From an uncultured Parabacteroides sp. (GTDB taxonomy: Bacteria > Bacteroidota > Bacteroidia > Bacteroidales > Tannerellaceae), in the NCBI GenBank assembly GCA_949298575.1, contig CASFXH010000023.1, forward strand, positions 1-64,000: 64,000 bases of DNA, in the 5' to 3' direction. Within the stretch, counting starts at the first letter, position 1; each line of letters begins with the position of its first letter. Positions 26,761-34,555 of the stretch are shown here, in pieces. The position numbers were made by a program, and so were the translations under genes. Below the pieces are notes generated by a model that was not told the origin of the DNA, did not search any database, and worked only from the letters and a program-made list of their open reading frames with translations.

Positions 26761-27216
26761 TCACAGCGCCCTTCCCGCTTGGAAGGAAGCGTATTGGTAG
26801 CTGGTGTTCTCGTAATACATGGAGCAATTGTAATCATCGATTTTGGGAATGATCCATGAATTATAGACCCGGATGAGGGCGCCGATCACGTCTCCGTCCG
26901 AATGATTTGCCACCTCCCACACGAGCCTATACATGACCTTCCCAATGTCCCAATGCGTGGGCACACGGTCTTTTCCAGCCGCCACGTTATCATACGTCCC
27001 CGGGGCGATGCGGTATTTATCCGCAATCTCGCTCGTCAACTTGTCCATGTTCTCGCAATGATAGACCTCGGCCAAGTCATAATAACGCGCCAATCCCTCG
27101 CGCCCCATGGCGTTCACGACCACTTTCCGCTCGTTTTTCGTCTTCCGCCCGACATATTCGATCAGGCTGCATAAGAAGAATAAATCATTCAGTTTGCTAT
27201 CTTCTCTTCCGTTCAT
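26761..27216 (-). CDS. DUF3791-like protein, partner of the DUF3990 gene
   Basis: In this 151-residue protein, residues 8-70 resemble DUF3791 (FFLCSLIEYVGRKTKNERKV, then LARYYDLAEVYHCENMD). The rest (WDIGKVMYRLVWEVANHSDG and a Tyr-rich end) is an extra domain not recognised. It overlaps the upstream DUF3990 gene by 4 nt, so the two are translationally coupled. DUF3791/DUF3990 pairs behave as toxin-antitoxin-like modules in comparative studies, and this would be the antitoxin-side partner (inference). Confidence 0.6.
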   Translation of the reverse strand: MNGREDSKLNDLFFLCSLIEYVGRKTKNERKVVVNAMGREGLARYYDLAEVYHCENMDKLTSEIADKYRIAPGTYDNVAAGKDRVPTHWDIGKVMYRLVWEVANHSDGDVIGALIRVYNSWIIPKIDDYNCSMYYENTSYQYASFQAGRAL

Positions 27217-27668
27217 AGCTTAACCTCCTCGTAACCTTTATAAGTGATACAATTCAAAGCTCGGGGCGTGCAAAAATTGATCTGATGTGTCGGATATTTG
27301 AATTTCGCCAAAACCCAGAATTGCTCCCGCGTGAGCACGCCATTCATAAAATCCGCCACGTAGTTATATATCTGGTCATTCGCCATCGCCCCAACCACGA
27401 TATCATAAGTATGTGGCATCCCGCCCCGACATGCCACAATAAAATCCAACCATTCATCCGTCATTTCCGCGAAGTGAAGCGTATTCAACGATTCATCTGG
27501 CTGGTATTCATAAATGTTGACAATCGGCGTATCATAACGCCTCGCCCATTTTTCCGCTTGACGTTTCAAACTCGTGCAATAAAAGCCATCCCCAAAATCT
27601 TTCGTAAAACGCCCTTTTAGGATATCGGGCGAAGGGATGGGCATATAGCTTCCATGATAAAGTTCCAT
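27213..27668 (-). CDS. DUF3990 protein, ADP-ribosyltransferase-like
   Basis: This 151-residue protein starts MELYHGSYMPIPSPDILKGR and continues KDFGDGFYCTSLKRQAEKWA. These are the conserved start of DUF3990, a family thought to have an ADP-ribosyltransferase-like fold (the YHGS His and GFYCT Tyr fit the H-Y-E type). It overlaps the DUF3791-like gene by 4 nt. The likely role is a toxin or regulator that modifies a cell target; this is not shown by sequence alone. Confidence 0.68.
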   Translation of the reverse strand: MELYHGSYMPIPSPDILKGRFTKDFGDGFYCTSLKRQAEKWARRYDTPIVNIYEYQPDESLNTLHFAEMTDEWLDFIVACRGGMPHTYDIVVGAMANDQIYNYVADFMNGVLTREQFWVLAKFKYPTHQINFCTPRALNCITYKGYEEVKL

Positions 27669-27707
27669 AATCTTTCTCGCTTGAATAAAATATCGAATAT
27701 TCGTTCC

Positions 27708-27715
27708 AAATGTAC
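27708..27715 (-). promoter_or_regulatory. -7 element of the DUF3990 pair
   Basis: The minus strand reads TACATTTG, an exact TAnnTTTG match, 40 bp upstream of the start. It is preceded by GAAAAGTTTTCG, as at 23198-23205. Confidence 0.5.
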
Positions 27716-27797
27716 GAAAACTTTTCTTCGCACCTTATCATACCGACCTACGATAAGCCAAGAATTTTATCCCCATCCGAAAAAAAACGCCCATTCC

Positions 27798-27854
27798 TGT
27801 ATATTTATTCAAAACATTCCCCCTATATTCGCGGCCTATTTGCATAATTATTCA
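27798..27854 (+). promoter_or_regulatory. Two ARG-box-like sites upstream of argR
   Basis: TGTATATTTATTCA (27798-27811) and TGCATAATTATTCA (27841-27854) each match the ArgR box core TGAATWWWWATTCA at 13 of 14 positions. They start 43 bp apart, about four helical turns, and the second ends 3 bp before the argR start. Autorepression of argR and control of the arginine operon by arginine is the likely reading. Confidence 0.6.
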
Positions 27855-27857
27855 ACA

Positions 27858-28286
27858 ATGAGCAAAAGGAAAGAGCGCTTGGAGGCCATACGGGAGTTGA
27901 TCCGGACAAAGAAGTTCGGCAACCAGGAGGAGCTGCAAAAGGAATTGGAAAACAGCGGCTTCTCCGCGACGCAAGCCACCCTCTCGCGCGACATCAAGGA
28001 GTTGAAGATCGCGAAAACGCACGACGCGGACGGGAATTACGTCTACCGCCTGCCTGAGGGACGCGAGGACGGGGGGCGAGAGCGACGCGCCAACATCGAG
28101 TTCTCGGGCAACCTCGCGGTGGTACGCACCCGGCCGGGCTACGCGATGGGCATCGCCTCGGACATCGACGCGCACGCCTCGAGAGAGATCCTGGCCACGA
28201 TCGCGGGAGACGACACGATCCTCGTCATCCCCCGCGAGGGAATCAGCCGCGAGGAGGTGGCCGCGGTCTTGGCGCATTTCGTCTGA
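27858..28286 (+). CDS. argR: Arginine repressor
   Basis: This 142-residue protein is chosen from the ATG at 27858 (MSKRKERLEAIRELIRTK); a longer in-frame start would lie upstream of the ARG boxes. The N-terminal winged helix has the family motif FSATQATLSRDIKELKIAK. The C-terminal hexamerisation/arginine-binding domain ends GDDTILVIPREGIS. It senses arginine and represses the genes downstream. It heads the arginine gene run, followed 39 nt later by a GNAT gene. Confidence 0.93.
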   Translation: MSKRKERLEAIRELIRTKKFGNQEELQKELENSGFSATQATLSRDIKELKIAKTHDADGNYVYRLPEGREDGGRERRANIEFSGNLAVVRTRPGYAMGIASDIDAHASREILATIAGDDTILVIPREGISREEVAAVLAHFV

Positions 28287-28325
28287 ATATTTTATCAGGA
28301 AAACAAAAAACGAATGACATAAACA

Positions 28326-28940
28326 ATGGAAAGAAAAGAAGAGGAAGAGATTGACGTGATGATCGCGGAGGCATCCCACGAGGTGTATGTCGACACGATC
28401 CTGAAAACGATCGAGGACGCGGCGAAAGTCCGAGGAACGGGCATCGCCAAGCGCACGCATGAGTACGTGGCCCAGAAGATGAAGGAAGGCAAGGCGGTGA
28501 TCGCCCTGGCCGGAGATCGCTTCGCGGGGTTCAGCTACATCGAGTCGTGGGGAAACAAGCAATACGTCACCACGTCGGGACTGATCGTCCATCCCGACTA
28601 CCGGGGGCTTGGCGTGGCGCGGAGGATCAAGGACATGACTTTCCAACTGGCCCGGATGCGCTGGCCGAAGGCGAAGATCTTCAGCCTCACCTCGGGGGCC
28701 GCGGTGATGAAGATGAACACGGACTTGGGGTATGTCCCCGTCACGTTCGCCGACCTGACCGATGACGAGGCCTTCTGGCGTGGCTGCAATGGATGCGTGA
28801 ACCACGACATCCTGGAGCGCACCAACCGGAGGTATTGCATCTGCACGGCCATGATGTTCGACCCGGCCGATCCGCACCGGGCGGCCCGCGAGCGAGCCTT
28901 GCGGGAAGAGGAGCGGTTGGCGCACGTCGAGGCGCGTTAA
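28326..28940 (+). CDS. GNAT acyltransferase of the arginine cluster
   Basis: This 204-residue protein has the acyl-CoA motif VHPDYRGLGVARRI (88-101) and a central GNAT fold. Its C-terminal extension is Cys- and charge-rich (CNGCVNHDIL, RRYCICTAMMFDP). It lies between argR and argG, where Bacteroidales usually carry a GNAT gene instead of a classic argA. The expected reaction is acylation of glutamate, with acetyl- or, given the succinylated arginine pathway known in Bacteroides, succinyl-CoA. Which of the two is used is not visible here. Confidence 0.75.
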   Translation: MERKEEEEIDVMIAEASHEVYVDTILKTIEDAAKVRGTGIAKRTHEYVAQKMKEGKAVIALAGDRFAGFSYIESWGNKQYVTTSGLIVHPDYRGLGVARRIKDMTFQLARMRWPKAKIFSLTSGAAVMKMNTDLGYVPVTFADLTDDEAFWRGCNGCVNHDILERTNRRYCICTAMMFDPADPHRAARERALREEERLAHVEAR

Positions 28941-29000
28941 CAAGCGGGATCCGAGAATCAAGATTTTATTTAGCGTAATCATAAAACACACACATAACAA

Positions 29001-30200
29001 ATGAAAAAGAAAGTAGTGGTCGCGTTTAGCGGCGGGCTGGACACGTCGTTCACGGTGATGTATCTGGCGAAAGAGAAAGGGTATGAAGTCTACGCGGCAT
29101 GCGCCAACACGGGCGGATTCAGCGCGGAGCAATTGAAGCAAAACGAGGAGAACGCCTACAAGCTGGGCGCCACGAAGTACGTCACGATCGACGTCACGCG
29201 TGAATATTATGAGAAAAGTTTGAAATACATGGTCTTCGGCAATGTCTTGCGCAACGGGACCTATCCCATCTCCGTCAGCTCGGAGCGTATCTTCCAGGCC
29301 TTGGCCATCGCACGCTACGCCAACGAGATCGGGGCGGACGCCATCGCGCACGGCTCGACCGGGGCGGGCAACGACCAGGTACGTTTCGACATGACCTTCC
29401 TCGTCCTGGCGCCCAACGTGGAGATCATCACCCTCACCCGCGACATGGCGCTGAGCCGCGACTATGAGATCAATTACCTCAAGGAGCACGGGTTCGAGGC
29501 CGACTTCGTGAAGATGAAATATTCCTACAACGTGGGCCTTTGGGGCACGTCGATCTGCGGGGGCGAGATCCTGGATTCCGCCCAAGGCCTTCCCGAGAGC
29601 GCTTACCTGAAACAAGTGAAGAAAGAGGGAAGCGAGCAATTGCGCATCGAATTCAAGAAAGGCGAGATCCACGCGGTCAATGGCGAGGTCTTCGACGATC
29701 CCATCAAGGCCATCCAGAAAGTCGAGGAGATCGGCGCGGCCTATGGCATCGGGCGGGATATGCACGTGGGCGACACGATCATCGGCATCAAAGGCCGGGT
29801 CGGGTTCGAGGCCGCGGCGCCCATGCTCATCATCGGCGCGCACCGTTTCCTGGAGAAATACACCCTGAGCAAATGGCAACAATACTGGAAAGACCAGGTG
29901 GGCAATTGGTACGGCATGTTCCTCCACGAGAGCCAATACCTGGAGCCGGTCATGCGCGATATCGAGGCCATGTTGCAAGAGTCGCAACGCCACGTGAACG
30001 GTACGGTGATCCTCGAGTTGCGCCCCTTGTCGTTCTCGACCGTCGGCGTGGAGTCCGCGGACGATCTGGTCAAGACCAAGTTCGGCGAGTATGGCGAGAT
30101 GCAAAAGGGATGGACGGCCGACGACGCGAAAGGCTTCATCAAGGTCCTCTCGACTCCCTTGCGTGTCTACTACACGAACCATAAAGACGAGAAGATATGA
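29001..30200 (+). CDS. argG: Argininosuccinate synthase
   Basis: This enzyme joins citrulline and aspartate with ATP to give argininosuccinate. The 399-residue protein has the N-type ATP pyrophosphatase loop AFSGGLDTS (8-16) and family motifs SVSSERIFQALAIA and HGSTGAGNDQVRFD, with normal length. It overlaps argC by 4 nt (ATGA), giving translational coupling. It should be under ArgR control together with the upstream genes. Confidence 0.95.
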   Translation: MKKKVVVAFSGGLDTSFTVMYLAKEKGYEVYAACANTGGFSAEQLKQNEENAYKLGATKYVTIDVTREYYEKSLKYMVFGNVLRNGTYPISVSSERIFQALAIARYANEIGADAIAHGSTGAGNDQVRFDMTFLVLAPNVEIITLTRDMALSRDYEINYLKEHGFEADFVKMKYSYNVGLWGTSICGGEILDSAQGLPESAYLKQVKKEGSEQLRIEFKKGEIHAVNGEVFDDPIKAIQKVEEIGAAYGIGRDMHVGDTIIGIKGRVGFEAAAPMLIIGAHRFLEKYTLSKWQQYWKDQVGNWYGMFLHESQYLEPVMRDIEAMLQESQRHVNGTVILELRPLSFSTVGVESADDLVKTKFGEYGEMQKGWTADDAKGFIKVLSTPLRVYYTNHKDEKI

Positions 30201-31165
30201 TCAAGGCGGGTATCATAGGCGGAGCGGGATATACGGCGGGCGAGTTGATCCGCCTCCTGCTCAACCACCCGGAGGTGGAGATCACGTTCGTCAACAGCAC
30301 GAGCAACGCCGGCAACCGGATCACGGACGTCCACGAGGGGCTTTATGGGGAGACCGATTTGTGCTTCACCAGCGCCCTCCCATTGGACAAGATCGATGTC
30401 CTTTTCTTCTGTACCGCCCATGGCGATACACGCAAGTTCATGGAGAGCCACGAGGTGCCCGCCAACGTGCGGATCATCGACCTCTCGATGGACTATCGCC
30501 TGAAGAGCACGGAGCATGATTTCGTCTACGGACTCCCCGAGCTGAACCGCGAGGAGATCATGGAGGCGCGCCACGTGGCCAACCCGGGCTGCTTCGCCAC
30601 CTGCATCCAGCTGGCCGTCCTGCCCTTGGCGAAACATTTGATGCTCAACAACGACTTGCATGTCAACGCCATCACGGGATCCACGGGAGCGGGCGTCAAA
30701 CCCTCGCCCACGTCCCATTTCAGCTGGCGCAACGACAACATCTCCATCTACAAGCCCTTCACGCACCAGCACCTGGCCGAGATCGAGCAAAGCCTTCGCC
30801 AATTGCAGAACAGCTTCCAGAGCCGGATCAACTTCATCCCCATGCGGGGCAACTTCTCGCGAGGGATCTTCGCCACGACTTACCTGGATTGCAAGATCGA
30901 GCTCTCGGAGATCCAAGGGCTTTACCAGTCGTATTATGAGGATCATCCGTTTACCTTCATCACGGACAAGAATCCGGATCTCAAGCAGGTGGTCAACACC
31001 AACAAGTGCTTGCTCTTCCTGCAAAAGGTAGACGACCGTTTGCTCATCGTTTCCATGATCGACAACTTGCTCAAGGGCGCGAGCGGACAGGCGGTCCACA
31101 ACATGAACCTCATGTTCGGGCTGGAAGAAACGGTTGGCTTGCATTTGAAGCCGAGCGCTTTTTAA
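30197..31165 (+). CDS. argC: N-acyl-gamma-glutamyl-phosphate reductase
   Basis: This 322-residue NADPH-dependent reductase makes the semialdehyde step of arginine synthesis. It has a Rossmann start IIGGAGYTAGELIRLL and the catalytic Cys132 in ANPGCFATC. GSTGAGVKPSPTSHF lies in the substrate domain. The succinyl form of the substrate is possible in this phylum. It overlaps argG by 4 nt. A short four-helix-bundle gene separates it from argD. Confidence 0.94.
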   Translation: MIKAGIIGGAGYTAGELIRLLLNHPEVEITFVNSTSNAGNRITDVHEGLYGETDLCFTSALPLDKIDVLFFCTAHGDTRKFMESHEVPANVRIIDLSMDYRLKSTEHDFVYGLPELNREEIMEARHVANPGCFATCIQLAVLPLAKHLMLNNDLHVNAITGSTGAGVKPSPTSHFSWRNDNISIYKPFTHQHLAEIEQSLRQLQNSFQSRINFIPMRGNFSRGIFATTYLDCKIELSEIQGLYQSYYEDHPFTFITDKNPDLKQVVNTNKCLLFLQKVDDRLLIVSMIDNLLKGASGQAVHNMNLMFGLEETVGLHLKPSAF

Positions 31166-31627
31166 TGAAGAATGAAGAATGAGGAATGAAGAATCGCAGA
31201 CGAGAGGAATCCTTATTGCATGTCAAGAGCTATGCCTTCGCGCTTCGCGTGGTCAAACTCACGCGATTCTTGCGGGAAGAAAAGCGGGAATCCGTCTTAA
31301 GCAAACAAATCCTTCGTTCCGGTACGGCGGTCGGAGCCTTGATCAGGGAATCCGAATTCGCCCAAAGCCCTTCCGACTTCATTAATAAATTAAGCGTCGC
31401 CCTAAAAGAAGCGAACGAGACCGATTATTGGTTAAACCTATTGGCCGATTCGGGATACCTCCCGGAAAACGCCTACGAGAGTATGAAACAGGATTGCGGG
31501 GAGCTTATCGCGATCCTCGTATCCTCTATAAAGACCGTAAAATATAAACTAATGAAGAATGAAAATGGTCCAAACGCGAAATAATATCATCCTTCATTCT
31601 TCATTCTTAATTCTTAATTCTTAATTT
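31164..31627. repeat. Inverse GAATGAA-type repeats flanking the four-helix-bundle gene
   Basis: The left flank has AATGAAGAATGAAGAATGAG (31164-31196). The right flank (31588-31627) has the inverse, CATTCTTCATTCTTAATTC. The two bracket 31186-31584, giving the segment the look of a small mobile unit. Confidence 0.6.
31186..31584 (+). CDS. Four-helix-bundle protein (S23/IVS type) inserted in the arginine operon
   Basis: This 132-residue helical protein of the S23-like four-helix-bundle family is found in rRNA intervening sequences and scattered through Bacteroidales genomes. Conserved parts are SYAFALRVVKL, ILRSGTAVGALIRESE and LKEANETDYWLNLL. It is flanked by simple repeats in inverse orientation (31164-31196 and 31588-31627), which supports insertion as a unit between argC and argD. 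It has no expected role in arginine synthesis. Confidence 0.8.
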   Translation: MKNRRREESLLHVKSYAFALRVVKLTRFLREEKRESVLSKQILRSGTAVGALIRESEFAQSPSDFINKLSVALKEANETDYWLNLLADSGYLPENAYESMKQDCGELIAILVSSIKTVKYKLMKNENGPNAK

Positions 31628-31630
31628 AAA

Positions 31631-32755
31631 ATGAAACTATTTGATGTATATCCCTTATTCGATATCGAGATCGTGAAAGGCTTGGGATGCCACGTCTGGG
31701 ATAAGGCGGGCACCGAATACCTCGATCTCTACGGAGGGCACGCCGTGATTTCCGTCGGCCATAGCCATCCGACCTACGTGAAAGCCATCAGCGAGCAAGT
31801 AAGCCGCCTGGGCTTTTACTCCAACTCCGTGATCAATAGCCTCCAGCAGACCTTGGCCGATAAGCTCGGCGAGGCTTCGGGCTATGACGATTACGCGCTC
31901 TTCCTCATCAACTCGGGCGCCGAGGCCAACGAGAACGCGCTGAAGCTCGCCTCGTTCCACAACGGGAAGAAACGCGTCCTCACCTTCAAGCACGCCTTCC
32001 ACGGACGGACCTCGGCCGCGGTACGCGTGACGGACAACCCGAAGATCATCGCGCCCGTCAACGAGGACCTCAACGTCACCTATCTCCCCCTGAACGACCC
32101 CTACGCCGTGGAGGTGGAACTGAAGCGGGGGGATGTCTCATCCGTCATCATCGAGGGCATCCAAGGCGTGGGAGGTATCCAGCTCCCGAGCGACGAGTTC
32201 ATGCGGACCCTGCGCGAGCTTTGCACACGCTACGGCGCCGCGTTGATCCTCGACGAGATCCAATCGGGCTATGGCCGGAGCGGCAAGTTCTTCGCGCACC
32301 AATACGCCGGCATCCGTCCGGACCTGATCACCGTGGCCAAGGGCATCGCCAACGGCTTCCCGATGGGTGCCGTCCTGATCAGCCCCACTTTCAAGCCCGT
32401 CTACGGAATGCTGGGCACCACGTTCGGCGGAAACCACCTGGCATGTGCCGGAGCCATCGCCGTGCTCGATATTCTCAAGGCGGAACACCTCGTGGAGAAC
32501 GCCGCCCACGTCGGCTCCTACCTCCTCCAAGAATTGAAGGGCTGGGGGCGGATCAAGGAAGTACGTGGCCGGGGCCTCATGATCGGTCTTGAGTTCGACG
32601 AGCCGATCAAGGAGATCCGCCAACGCCTCTTGTTCAAGGAGCACGTCTTCACGGGCGTGGCCGGGACGAACACCATCCGTCTCCTCCCCCCGCTCTGCCT
32701 CACGAAGGCCGAGGCCGACATGTTCCTCGAGCGTTTCGAGCGGGCCTTGAAGTGA
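31631..32755 (+). CDS. argD: Acylornithine aminotransferase
   Basis: This is a 374-residue class III PLP-dependent aminotransferase that transfers an amino group from glutamate to the acyl-glutamate semialdehyde. It has a phosphate-binding SGAEANENALKLA (95-107) and FKHAFHGRTSAAVRVT. The PLP contact is ILDEIQSGYGRSG and the Schiff-base Lys237 is in TVAKGIANGFP. It is the last gene of the arginine run, followed by an intrinsic terminator. Confidence 0.93.
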   Translation: MKLFDVYPLFDIEIVKGLGCHVWDKAGTEYLDLYGGHAVISVGHSHPTYVKAISEQVSRLGFYSNSVINSLQQTLADKLGEASGYDDYALFLINSGAEANENALKLASFHNGKKRVLTFKHAFHGRTSAAVRVTDNPKIIAPVNEDLNVTYLPLNDPYAVEVELKRGDVSSVIIEGIQGVGGIQLPSDEFMRTLRELCTRYGAALILDEIQSGYGRSGKFFAHQYAGIRPDLITVAKGIANGFPMGAVLISPTFKPVYGMLGTTFGGNHLACAGAIAVLDILKAEHLVENAAHVGSYLLQELKGWGRIKEVRGRGLMIGLEFDEPIKEIRQRLLFKEHVFTGVAGTNTIRLLPPLCLTKAEADMFLERFERALK

Positions 32756-32783
32756 AAACACACGTCTCCCATAAACAAAATTT

Positions 32784-32823
32784 AAGCGGATGGCCATCGA
32801 CCTTTGGCCACCCGCTTATTTTT
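32784..32823 (+). terminator. Intrinsic terminator of the arginine operon
   Basis: Arms AAGCGGATGGCCA and TGGCCACCCGCTT (one mismatch) form a 13-bp stem, followed by ATTTTT. It lies 29 nt after the argD stop. Confidence 0.8.
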
Positions 32824-32877
32824 CTGCACCAACACGCTCCGTTTCAGGCGCTATTATAACGCCCATCGACTTTATGT

Positions 32878-33045
32878 ATGCAGTCCATGACTTTGAAGTA
32901 TGCCAAGAAGTTTGACACGCCGCTTGGCCGGTTTGAATATACGCATATCTCGAAGGCAGCATTCTCTGTAGGACTGACAAGCATCAAGAAAGACGGTTAT
33001 GCTTTTGTAATGGCTACACCGGAAAAGGGAGACGCCACAATGTGA
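32878..33045 (+). pseudogene. Remnant of an AbiEi-like antitoxin gene
   Basis: The 55-codon frame reads MQSMTLKYAKKFDTPLGRFE, then YTHISKAAFSVGLTSIKK and YAFVMATPEK. This resembles the middle of type IV AbiEi-like antitoxins, which continue ATPEKALCD. The frame is closed upstream (TAA) and the match stops at ATPEK, where a 23-bp inverted repeat (33029-33051) begins. Only about a quarter of a normal gene remains. Along with the argD terminator, this fills the gap between argD and the DUF6261-type gene. Confidence 0.55.
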
Positions 33046-33051
33046 CGTCTC
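33029..33051. repeat. 23-bp inverted repeat at the broken end of the AbiEi remnant
   Basis: GAGACG and CGTCTC flank an inner CACA-A-TGTG palindrome with one mismatch on each side. It coincides with the point where the AbiEi similarity ends, so it may mark a deletion or insertion end. Confidence 0.5.
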
Positions 33052-33063
33052 TACCTGTGGAAA

Positions 33064-33993
33064 TCAAACCACCTCAGGCGACCCGTCCCCATCGTTGTCC
33101 ACGCCGGGTTGCGGGGTGTTGTCGTCGGGGTCGGGCGTGGTTTGCTCGCCGCCGGGTTGTTGGTCCTCGCCGGGTTGCTCGCCGTCGGGGTTGGTCGGCT
33201 GTTGGCCGTCGGGGTTTTCCGGGGTCTCCGTGTCGGTGCCGGGGATGGTCGGGTCTTTCTTCCCGTCTTCGTCCGATTCCTTGCCGGTGCGGAGATTGTA
33301 AAGCTTGTTGATTTCCTTGATGGTGGCGTTCATCATGCGGATGAACTCGGCCGTCGCTTCCGTCGGCTTGGCGATGCTCTCGGCCTCGGCGATGGCCGTC
33401 ACGACGGCATACATCGGGGTGAGTTTTTCCCGCAATTCACCCACCGTCTCCATCTCCTGGAGGTCGAGCTCCGAGGTGCGTTGGACGGTCTTCGACGCGT
33501 ACTCGTCGTTCAGGCGGACCATCTCCTCATACACGTCGAGCAGGCCCAGCGTCGTGAGATGCGCCTGCGCCGCTTCCTTGCCCAAGTCCCTTTCCAATCC
33601 CTTGATCGTGACCGTGATTTGCTGGTCAGGAAGCTTCCGGAGGTTCGCGTAAGGGCGGGTGAGCAACTCGAGCGCCTTCGCCGCCTCCAACTTGTCCTGG
33701 AGGGTCAACTTCGTGAACGCCTGGATGCTCGCGAAGAGGCTGGCGACGACGTTGAGGCGCTGCTCGTTGAGCAAATCGAGCGTCTCGGTCAAGCCGCTGG
33801 CCGACGAGACGTCGATCCGGTCTTGCAACTTGTCGACCAACGTTTTAAATTCCTCGAACTCCTCCGCGGTCAAGCCCAACGCCTCGGGCGTGGCCGTCTC
33901 GATCAGGCCGCGCAAGCGGCTCATCAGGTTTAAAAACTCCGCCGCGTTCAGTTTCGTCAGCGCGGCCGCGATTAAAAATGTCACTTGTCTCAT
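33064..33993 (-). CDS. DUF6261-type protein with acidic Pro/Gly/Asp tail (copy B)
   Basis: This 309-residue paralogue of 16347-17219 has a helical body (residues 1-225) and then a low-complexity tail rich in Asp, Pro, Gly, Gln and Thr. It ends QPGVDNDGDGSPEVV, the same terminal motif as copy A. The first residues (MRQVTFLIAAALTKLNAAEF) replace the longer start of copy A. It is preceded, 57 bp upstream, by a twelve-unit palindrome array with a 42-bp period. Function unknown; a surface or cell-envelope role could fit the calcium-loop-like end, but there is no signal peptide. Confidence 0.68.
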   Translation of the reverse strand: MRQVTFLIAAALTKLNAAEFLNLMSRLRGLIETATPEALGLTAEEFEEFKTLVDKLQDRIDVSSASGLTETLDLLNEQRLNVVASLFASIQAFTKLTLQDKLEAAKALELLTRPYANLRKLPDQQITVTIKGLERDLGKEAAQAHLTTLGLLDVYEEMVRLNDEYASKTVQRTSELDLQEMETVGELREKLTPMYAVVTAIAEAESIAKPTEATAEFIRMMNATIKEINKLYNLRTGKESDEDGKKDPTIPGTDTETPENPDGQQPTNPDGEQPGEDQQPGGEQTTPDPDDNTPQPGVDNDGDGSPEVV

Positions 33994-34049
33994 CGTAAAA
34001 TCTATATTTTAATTAAGTTATGAATATTTTCGATTCCTGAATCATCTCG

Positions 34050-34528
34050 TTTACCGCGGTAAATGGGAGTTGACCAACCGGAATAATAGCGCTTTATCCG
34101 GTAAACGCTATTACTCGCGCCGTGGAAATAGCGTTTTTCCCGGTAAACGCTATTAGGCGACCTTTATCTAATAGCGTCTTTCGCGGTAAACGCTATTTCC
34201 TCGATTGGAAAAGTAGCGTTTTTTCAGGTAAACGCTATTTCTCGCCTTCCGGAAAGGCCATTTACCGAAGCGGACGGCATTCGCACCCTCGTCCGAGGCC
34301 CATTTACCGCGTCGAATGGCGTTTCCCATCCCGTCCAAATCCCATTTACCGTGGTAAACGGCCTTTCCCGCTTCGTCCCAATCCCATTTATCGCGTCGAA
34401 CGGCATTTCTCCACCTCTCCAAATCCCATTCACTGCGGTAAATGGGCCTTCTCGCCTTGCGCTACCCTCATTTACCGCGGTAAATGGGGCTATCCGTCTC
34501 GTGTTACCCTCATTTACCGCGGTAAATG
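34050..34528. repeat. Twelve-unit palindrome array, 42-bp period
   Basis: The last seven units start CATTTACC (or variants) at 34259, 34301, 34343, 34385, 34427, 34469 and 34511, exactly 42 bp apart. The best palindrome is CATTTACCGCGGTAAATG. In the first five units the shared GGTAAA falls at 34058, 34100, 34142, 34185 and 34227 (42 bp, one step of 43). Units 2-5 carry arms of the type ATAGCGTTT...AAACGCTAT. Units differ in sequence but keep spacing. The array fills the gap between copy B of the DUF6261-type gene and the GT2 stop. Confidence 0.9.
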
Positions 34529-34555
34529 GGATTTCTAGGCGGCTCGAATACGCGT

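Noticed and set aside
27852-30182. A 776-residue minus-strand frame opposite argR, the GNAT gene and argG
   Set aside because: The composition is typical of an antisense shadow in GC-rich genes, and the plus-strand genes are certain.
34122-34538. A 138-residue protein with 14-residue repeats on the plus strand
   Set aside because: It is read through the 42-bp palindrome array. A 42-bp unit keeps any frame open on both strands, and the neighbouring array has a 41-bp period that could not code.
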